In this document: positions 46,259-52,394 of the stretch, in pieces
Position numbering within the stretch: position 1 is the first letter of the stretch
How the letters are laid out: each line of letters starts with the position of its first letter
Source: Catenaria anguillulae PL171
Lineage: Eukaryota; Blastocladiomycota; Blastocladiomycetes; Blastocladiales; Catenariaceae
Assembly: GCA_002102555.1 (NCBI GenBank)
Contig: MCFL01000174.1
Coordinates: 1-52,394, forward strand
Length of the DNA: 52,394 nt
Reading direction: 5' to 3'
Position numbers and translations under genes: made by a program
The notes under the pieces: model-generated
What the model saw: the letters and a program-made list of their open reading frames with translations, nothing else
Database searches by the model: none
What the model was told of the DNA's origin: nothing

Positions 46259-49200
46259 TTACACTCCCATTTCCGACATTTGCCCAAATAATGCCCCAGG
46301 GAACCATAAACCCGGCCCACTCAAAGGTTTCTCCTCCCTGCCCACCTGCAGCACATCTGAACTGTCCCTTGTCACATTCACCTTGAGCCGCCTTGCATCT
46401 GTCCGCAGCCTTTCCCTGGTCTGTGGATACTTTGTCACAAGCGACCGATTCTCGCCCACCACCACGCGCTTTGGCGACCCGGTTCTTGGCCGACCCGGCT
46501 GGGGCTTGCCCACGTCGGGTGACCTCGGTGCTGGCCGCACCTTTTGCGGCACATGCCCAAACGCCATGGACCCAAGCTCGCTTCCCTTGCCAAGGCGCGA
46601 CCGAACCATGGACACGCGCCGCGTTGCCTCAATCGTGACATCTGGAATCTCTGTGTTTGGTTCATGACCCGCGGCCAGCCGAGCAACCGCAACGTAAAAC
46701 GACTGCTTGCGGCGGTTGGTCCCGTGCAGCAAGTGCTTGACCTTGCGCATGGCGCGCCGTTCGCGCCACGTCCACCCAGCTTTCACGCGCGACTTGATGC
46801 CCTGGAACGGGTCACGCGGCCGCTTTTCATCTGATGCAGATCCGTGCCGCGACGACAGGGACGCGGCGACTTCTCGAAGCAAGCGCGCGGTGCGGGCACT
46901 TGCATTGGCGCTTCCAGGTCCTCCTGGGCCACCTGCGGCCGAGAACTGGTTGAGGTTGCCGCTAATCACGGTTCCCACAAAGTGGCCAGAGATGGGTTTG
47001 AGCAGGTCGTCTGGTGGGCAGAGTGCCCGGACCAGTTTGGCCGTAAGCTCTTTCCCACCGCCCATCTTTGCGGCGAGCTGCGTCACTGCGGCCACTCGGG
47101 ATTTGTGCAGGGGCGTGGCTAGGTCAGAGAGCAGGTACTTGTACTGCCGCCGGCGGCGGTGATGTGAGTAGTTTGATGATGACCCAATCAGGTACATTGC
47201 GCGTGACGGCAGGCTGAGGTATGCAGACGATGGGAGCGTACTGGCGATCCCGCGCGTGCGGCGCTGATGAGGAAGCCTGGCGCTGGAGCGACTGCCGCCG
47301 GGGTTGGTTGGTGAGGCGCTCGAGGCACGCGAGCTCGGGAGCGTCAAAGCATCCATGATCGAGAGGCGACGGCCAGTGTTTGCGGCAAGCGGCGGGTCCT
47401 CGTCGATGATGATGCCAGCACTGTTGACGCGGCTGGGTGAATTGGAGACATCGGATTCTGGTGCTGTTGCACTTGTGAATGAACGGGATTGAATGAGTCC
47501 ATGGCGCTGGGCGAGCAGTTTTCCGGCATTGAGAGGCGAGCGTGGGAATGGTCCTGTGGGGGTGCTGGACTTGGTCGGAGATCTGACAGAAGATGAGTTC
47601 AAAGGGTGGACTGGGAGAGAGGCGACAGAATCTTTTGAGCCAGTGTCTGAAAATGCGCTCAGCCTTCGCCGCTGAGAGTAGGGAGTTGGAGAGCGTCGGC
47701 TGGTTGGCGATGTCTCATCGGCGCTAACTTGAATAGCAATTGGCCGTGGTGACGGCACTTCAACAGAGACGGTGACTTGAGGTACATGAGTGATTTCCAC
47801 GACGGTCGCTGGGTCTGGCTTCTTGGATGCTGCGGGCGTTGAGACTGTTTCGCGTGGCGAAATCGGTGTGCGCGTACCATCATCGTTGGTTGGTTCCTTC
47901 GAAGGTTGTCGTATCCCGACAGCTGTTTTTGTATCCGTGCCCTTATCCAAGGGAAATTTGTCATGGGAACTTCAACATGAGGCAACAGCGGCCGGCCCTT
48001 GCCAGGAATCGACATGGACGCTGGGCGTGTCGGGCGATTCGCAAGCGCGGTCGAGGTTGCACTTGAAACGGACGCCCGAGATGACGATCGCCGAGTTTCT
48101 GATGACATAGCAGGTGCTGTCTGCGGCTTGCGTGGCACAATGTCCCCCGACGGTGGTCGCTCGAGCACGAGCCCAATCGAAACGCTTTTTCGCTTTCCCG
48201 GAGGTGGGTCGCTTGGTGCCCAATTTGTGGCGGCAGTGTCGGGTCTCTCGGGCTTCGACTCGACCCAACGCGATCCCTTTGTTGTGGCTGCGCTTGAAGG
48301 TGCCGATAGCTTTTCAAGTGCATTCGTCAAGTCCTGCCGCATCACCGACGCCTTCCTCCGTGGGTCTGGCTGGTCATGTGCTTGAGGCGACTTGGCGACC
48401 TGCTGCGCTGGAAAGACACTCCTTCGTGACTTGCGCGCACTATGGCCTTTTGTCCACAAGGCAAACACGGTATCCAGAATCTCCTTTGCTGACTTTGGAT
48501 TCCCGCCAGCAGTCGGTCTACGTGATTGAGGCTCCCAATGATCCTTGGCGGGCGTCAGCACGGACGTCTTGCCACTGACAGAGTCACCAGGTGTTGTCCT
48601 TGCTGCTTCTATTGTCTGCGGCGTAACGGGGGCGACTAAAATGCGCGTATTGTGCAAGTGGAGAACCGGTACGTCGAGCTCAAGCGGGTCTGAGGCGCCG
48701 TCCAGAATGCCTTCGTTCAGTCTATCCGCAAGAGACGAGGTTGGAGGTGGTGGGACAACGTATTTGCGTGCAGCAGCAGACGCATTGGCGGACTTGCGGC
48801 GGTCTGCACCGTATACGCTGAGTCTTCCGCCGCGTTTTGCACCACCACCCGCTGTGTACTCATCCGAGCCGGCGTCCAGAGACGTGTTGGAGCCAGCAGC
48901 ATGGCGCTTATGACCAGTCGCAGCTTGTTGGTCTCGACGGATCATGTGGTCAAAGAGACTGTTCCTTGGCCGTGCCACGGGGATCGAGGCACTCTTCTCC
49001 CCTGCCGCCTTGCCGGTGCTTTTTGTATCCAGCGCTTCCACGCCCGCTGCATCGATCCCCCCAGAAGCGGCATCCACATCGGCCTCGTCTCTATTCGCCT
49101 GTGCGACCAGTGTTGAGGCAAACTCAAGCTGAGACCTCAACCTGGCTGATTTAAGCAGCTGCAGCATCCTGAGATGCCCTGCGTCCCCCGGTTTTGTAAC

Positions 49201-49350
49201 TAGCTTGTCGAGACCATAGTGAGCATGCAAAACATGAACGGTTTCGCGGCGAGAACGAATCACGGGGCCGGTGTGGCTGGCCAAGTGGGCGGTGGCCGGG
49301 CCGAGTTGTGAGTTGGGGACATGGATGACATGTGTGGACGTGGATGGCAT
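46259..49350 (-). CDS. Large Ser/Pro-rich protein of unknown function, coded in two frames joined by a -1 shift
   Basis: Two minus-strand frames, 49350-47659 and 47950-46259, both have coding composition; together they would give about 1030 aa. The first starts MPSTSTHVIHVPNSQLG and stays coding-like to HVEVPMTNF; the second takes over at PLDKGTDTKTAVG one base back. No ATG starts the second frame, so it is read as one gene. The junction is a perfect X XXY YYZ slippery heptamer (A AAT TTC, 47959-47953) followed by a small hairpin. A 35-nt GTTGAA...AAG intron would also restore the frame but is shorter than any other intron here, and a sequence error is also possible. No family was recognised. 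The best-ordered parts are SRRETVHVLHAHYGLDKLV near the start, and RQYKYLLSDLATPLHKSRVA and WRERRAMRKVKHLLHGTNRR in the second half, both basic. Confidence 0.6.
47940..47959 (-). promoter_or_regulatory. Candidate -1 ribosomal frameshift signal
   Basis: Read on the minus strand, the in-frame codons ACA AAT TTC contain the heptamer AAATTTC (47959-47953). It is followed by CCCTTGGATAAGGG (47953-47940), which can pair as CCCTT with AAGGG around a four-base loop. It lies exactly where the coding-like character passes from one frame to the -1 frame. The hairpin starts within the slippery site, closer than the usual 5-9 base spacer, which weakens the case. Confidence 0.3.
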
Positions 49351-49820
49351 GGCATTGCTTTGTGTGTATCACATGGAAGTATTGCAATCAAACCCTTTGT
49401 CCGGTGGTGTCATTTAAGAACTTGGTTCAGTTTGTTGTCCACATCGTCCGCACCAACGCGGTCCCCGAGTTTCGAGTCAAGTCCAATATTTAGCATGCTT
49501 GCATCTGTGGGCGCTTGCATTCACATTTCATCACCTTTGGTATCACCGAGCCTTTCCTTGACCTTTTGACCTTATCATGTGCAGTTCTATTGTCTGAGCA
49601 GTTTCAATGCAACGTTTAAACAATTTACATACGTTACGCAAACCTCCTAGCATTATTTGAAATGGCTACCAAGAGGCTCTGACAGGTCTGACGTTATTCC
49701 CAGATCGTCTATGAGTGGGAGTAGCCGAGTGAGTCGAATCCAAGTGAGGATTGCGAGCTCAACATTGTAAATTTGTGGAAAAGGAACAGAAATTCAATGA
49801 ATCGATACAGCTAAAGTACA
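49351..49820. other. Intergenic, upstream of the large unknown gene
   Basis: No gene seen. It holds the promoter of the minus-strand large gene. AT-rich around 49600-49660. Confidence 0.5.
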
Positions 49821-50371
49821 TCACACATCTTTATCATATGCCACTCCCTCCTGGTCTCCCTCATCAGGCTCGACCTTGGACCCAGACGCCATCATGTCCT
49901 CAAGATCGCTTGGACTGACGTGAGACTGTTTCGAATCGCATGTGGCCGGAAACAAGATAGGGCGATGCCTTCCAAAGCGCAATGCCGGCGCACTTGGGCG
50001 TGTTGTTGGCGGTTGTGAGCACAGCTGCGAATGCTTTCTGCTGCGTGCCAATCTTTGAGCTGGTGGTAAACTGAACATTTGCAAAGTACATAGCAAGACA
50101 GCTACAGCAGTCACCAAACGATCGTTGGTTGATGAAACGAGGCAGTGGCCCGAGCCAAAAGAATCTCTGAGCGTAAATACAATAGTCCCAAAGAACGCAA
50201 TGACTCTAACGAGATTGTTATACCTTGTCGCAGTGCGAAACCAACGGGAAAGCCTATTTGCAGAGGTCACAAGGGCAATACGCACTCCATACCCAAGAAA
50301 CGGTTCATTTGCAAATTCAATATGTACGGCAATCGGCCCCGATGGCCACAACTTGAAGGAATCTATCTGAC
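49821..50371 (-). CDS. Doubtful small gene, exons unresolved
   Basis: On the minus strand, 49821-49915 reads SPSDLEDMMASGSKVEPDEG and then an acidic end DKDV and stop, a typical soluble C-terminus. Just upstream, 49910-50066 in another frame reads FTTSSKIGTQQKAFAAVLTT, NNTPKCAGIALWKASPYLVS, protein-like, preceded by an acceptor-like TGTTCAG. The two differ by one frame step with no room for an intron. Further upstream (50070-50350) hydrophobic segments (LVRVIAFFGTIVFTL) occur between GTATAAC- and GTGACT-type donor candidates. No family was recognised and no complete splice model is offered. It lies directly downstream of TAH18 on the same strand and could be part of its 3' region. Confidence 0.3.
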
Positions 50372-50376
50372 AAACG

Positions 50377-52379
50377 TCACGCCCACGTCTCCTCTTGAAA
50401 CCTCCGTTCCTTTTTCATCTTGTCAACATATGCCACGGCCTCGCTACGCGCACACTTGAGTCCCGTTTGTACAATGGTGGTGAGGGCATCCTTGACATCA
50501 ATCGGCATGCGATTCGAGTTCCTAATCACGAAAACATTCCGATTAGAACTCTGTGGCGGTATGCTGCGACGCTCCGATCCACAAAAACAAAAGCCATGAA
50601 TGAGACATACCCAGACAAGTACACCCACGCACCACGATTCACAATCAAATCAAACACTTGGACACTTTGCTGCAACATGACATGTTGCACGTACACTTTG
50701 GCCTCCTGATCGCGCGAAAACGCATTGTACACGACCACGTGCCCCTGGGCCTCCAGCCTCGCCCACATGTCGGCAAACAAGTGATCCGAGTGCCTTGACC
50801 TGCATCCGAAAAACACATGGTTGAGCGGTGCTTCGGGCGCTGCTCCCGTGGACGCGGATGCGTGCGCCGCAATCCGTGCTTGGACAAGCGACACCATCGG
50901 CGCAATGCCCGTGCCGGGCCCAATGCAAATGATGGGCGTGGTCGGCAAGGGCGGCAGCGTGAATGTGCCTCGTGCCAGCCGAACGGCCACGGGCACGGGT
51001 GCGTTGGGGGGCGAGCACGCAGGCAGCGACGCGAGCCACCGCGAGCACACGCCAATGCGTGGGGCGGCGAGAACCGTGTTGAACTGGACCATGGCCACGC
51101 ATAGGTCGAGGCTCGGGTGCGACTGGGTGTTTGGGTCAGAGTAGCTGGCAATGCTATACTGCCGCGGGACCATGGCTGGGAACAGGTCCAGGACGTAGGC
51201 CGCGGGCACGTTTTGGATCGAGAAAAAGTCTTGGATGATCTCGACACAGTGGCGCTTGGGCCGGTGCGCGTATGCGAGCAGGTCGTCGAGTCCCGCAGCC
51301 GTGTCAAACTCGACCAGTTTTTCACGTTGCATTTCGTCCGTGGCAAAGTGGCTGAGCAAGCGGTAAAAGTAGCGGCGCGGCGGGGACCAGGGCGACACGT
51401 GGTAGGTCAGCAAGGTGCGCAAGGTCGTGGGCGAGGAAGAAGATGACGAGGCGCTGAGGGTGGGCGGTAGGGCAAAGTCGGGATCGGTTGCGTGCAAGGT
51501 GATGGGAGTGTCTGCTTGGTCGGACCAGCGAGCAGGTCGAGAAGAGATTGGACGAGTGCCGGGTCGTTGGCGGGCATGAGCGAGGCGACGTCACCTGGCG
51601 AGTAGGTGGTGGAGGGCGGGAGCTGGATCGTGAGATGGCGGACGTCTTGAAAGTGTGACGGGTGCGTCATGCGCTCGTTGCGGACGAGATGGCCCAAGAC
51701 TGAGCCTGGGAGCAGCGATGTTGGGTCGACGACCAGACTGCGTGACGTCTGTTTGTCATCATTGGCGACATCTGGCACAGGGACAAGGCGAATCTTGGGC
51801 GGCAGCAATTCATCGTCAGGGATTTGGCCAAGATGCGCAGGCAACGGAAACCGCTGCATGAGGACCTGCCACAAGCCGTTCAACCAGGGATCCAGCGTGC
51901 CGTCAACGCCCAAGTAATGCTGATCGTCGGCCTCACCCTTTGGAAAAAGAGGGCGAGCGCCGAGCTGTTGCAATCGCTTGAAGAGTTTTTCCCGGGAAAG
52001 TTGAACTTTTCGTAGCTCGAGTCGCCCAGGGCAAACACGTGTACTCGAGCTCGGACAGGACATTGGGCGAGTGGGCCTTGCGCAGCAAGAAGCGCCAAAA
52101 CTGCTTCATGTTGTCGGGCTCTTCGCCCTGGCCGGTGGTGGAGCACACAAAGATGGCGATCTGGGCCGTGGGCAGCAGCGAGCGGTCATAGTCGTCCATG
52201 GCGGACAAGGCCACGGGGAAGTGGCGGCGCTTGGCATCGCGGGCAAGGCGCTCGGCAACGTCGTGGGCGGTGCCCGTTTGCGAGCCGTAGAGGATAGTGA
52301 GCTTTGGCCTGGACGTGGGCGCGGACGGAACTGGAGCCGTGCCGTTGGACACTTTGTTGATGGTGGTGGTGTCTGACAT
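50377..52379 (-). CDS. TAH18: NADPH-dependent diflavin oxidoreductase TAH18/NDOR1, with three apparent missing bases
   Basis: Passes electrons from NADPH through FAD and FMN to Dre2/anamorsin for cytosolic Fe-S protein assembly. Exons: 50377..50521 and 50611..52379; with three bases restored, 638 aa. Domains: flavodoxin (LTILYGSQTGTAHDVAERLA, CSTTGQGEEPDNMKQFWRFL, FALGDSSYEKFNF), a connecting/FAD domain (YLGVDGTLDPWLNGLW, PSTTYSPGDVASLMPAND, FYRLLSHFATDEMQREKL, RQYSIASY, GVCSRWLASL), and an NADPH domain (GPGTGIAPMVSLVQAR, FFGCRSRHSDHLFADMW, and YLSG joined across the intron to NSNRMP). The last residues RRFQEETWA include the usual penultimate Trp. The frame slips near 52038-52041, at the five-T run 51986-51990, and near 51523-51527; each is repaired by one added base. 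As the enzyme is essential in yeast, sequence error is likelier than a dead gene. Confidence 0.88.
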
Positions 52380-52394
52380 GGTATTGAGGTCAAG

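Overview
This looks like nuclear DNA of a fungus, most plausibly an early-diverging (zoosporic) lineage. The fungal markers are homoaconitase of the alpha-aminoadipate lysine pathway, a protein O-mannosyltransferase, a Sel1-repeat protein with a fungal-type C-terminus and an ADA2 co-activator. A metazoan-like class I cyclic-nucleotide phosphodiesterase behind a multi-pass membrane region would fit a zoosporic fungus such as Blastocladiomycota; that placement is inference. Genes are dense and on both strands. Introns are short (mostly 56-96 nt), typically with GTACGT or GTATGT donors, a (C/T)TAA(C/T) branch site and a CAG or TAG acceptor.

Layout. 1-5 kb: 5' part of LYS4 (-) and an FG nucleoporin of the Nup98/Nup116 type (-). 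5.4-7.5 kb: coding-like but broken sequence, possibly a dead KDZ-type DNA transposon. 8.1-9.6 kb: S-adenosylmethionine synthetase (+) with a long first intron. 10.2-12.8 kb: a Gln/Ser-rich single-pass membrane protein (-). 13.4-16.0 kb: PMT2-type O-mannosyltransferase (+). 16.2-17.2 kb: a short-chain dehydrogenase (-). 17.45-17.75 kb: an intact-looking MITE with 33-bp terminal inverted repeats and TA target duplications. 18.2-20.9 kb: a Rho-type GEF (-). A 2.3-kb gene-free gap follows. 23.2-25.0 kb: ADA2 (+). 25.6-27.2 kb: heterotrimeric G-protein alpha subunit with eight exons (-). 28.7-30.5 kb: FHA/coiled-coil/tail-anchor protein of the SLMAP/Far10 type (-). 31.4-33.3 kb: Sel1-repeat protein (-). 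33.9-38.4 kb: membrane phosphodiesterase (+). 38.7-39.7 kb: EMC4 (-). 40.1-41.0 kb: Golgi SNARE GOS1 (+). 41.3-43.2 kb: ORC2 (+). 43.4-46.1 kb: XPB/SSL2 helicase (+). 46.3-49.35 kb: a large unrecognised protein split over two frames (-). 49.8-50.4 kb: a doubtful small gene. 50.4-52.4 kb: diflavin reductase TAH18/NDOR1 (-).

The genes are mostly housekeeping and do not form one pathway. There is a loose signalling theme (G-alpha, RhoGEF, STRIPAK-type FHA protein, cyclic-nucleotide phosphodiesterase). Several neighbours are divergent pairs sharing 0.5-2.3 kb of 5' sequence.

Caution: conserved genes (PMT2, TAH18) carry single-base frame breaks at places where the protein family is strictly conserved, so part of the frame disruption in this window is probably residual assembly error. 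The most unusual frame break is a -1 junction at 47953-47959 that lies exactly on a canonical slippery heptamer followed by a hairpin.
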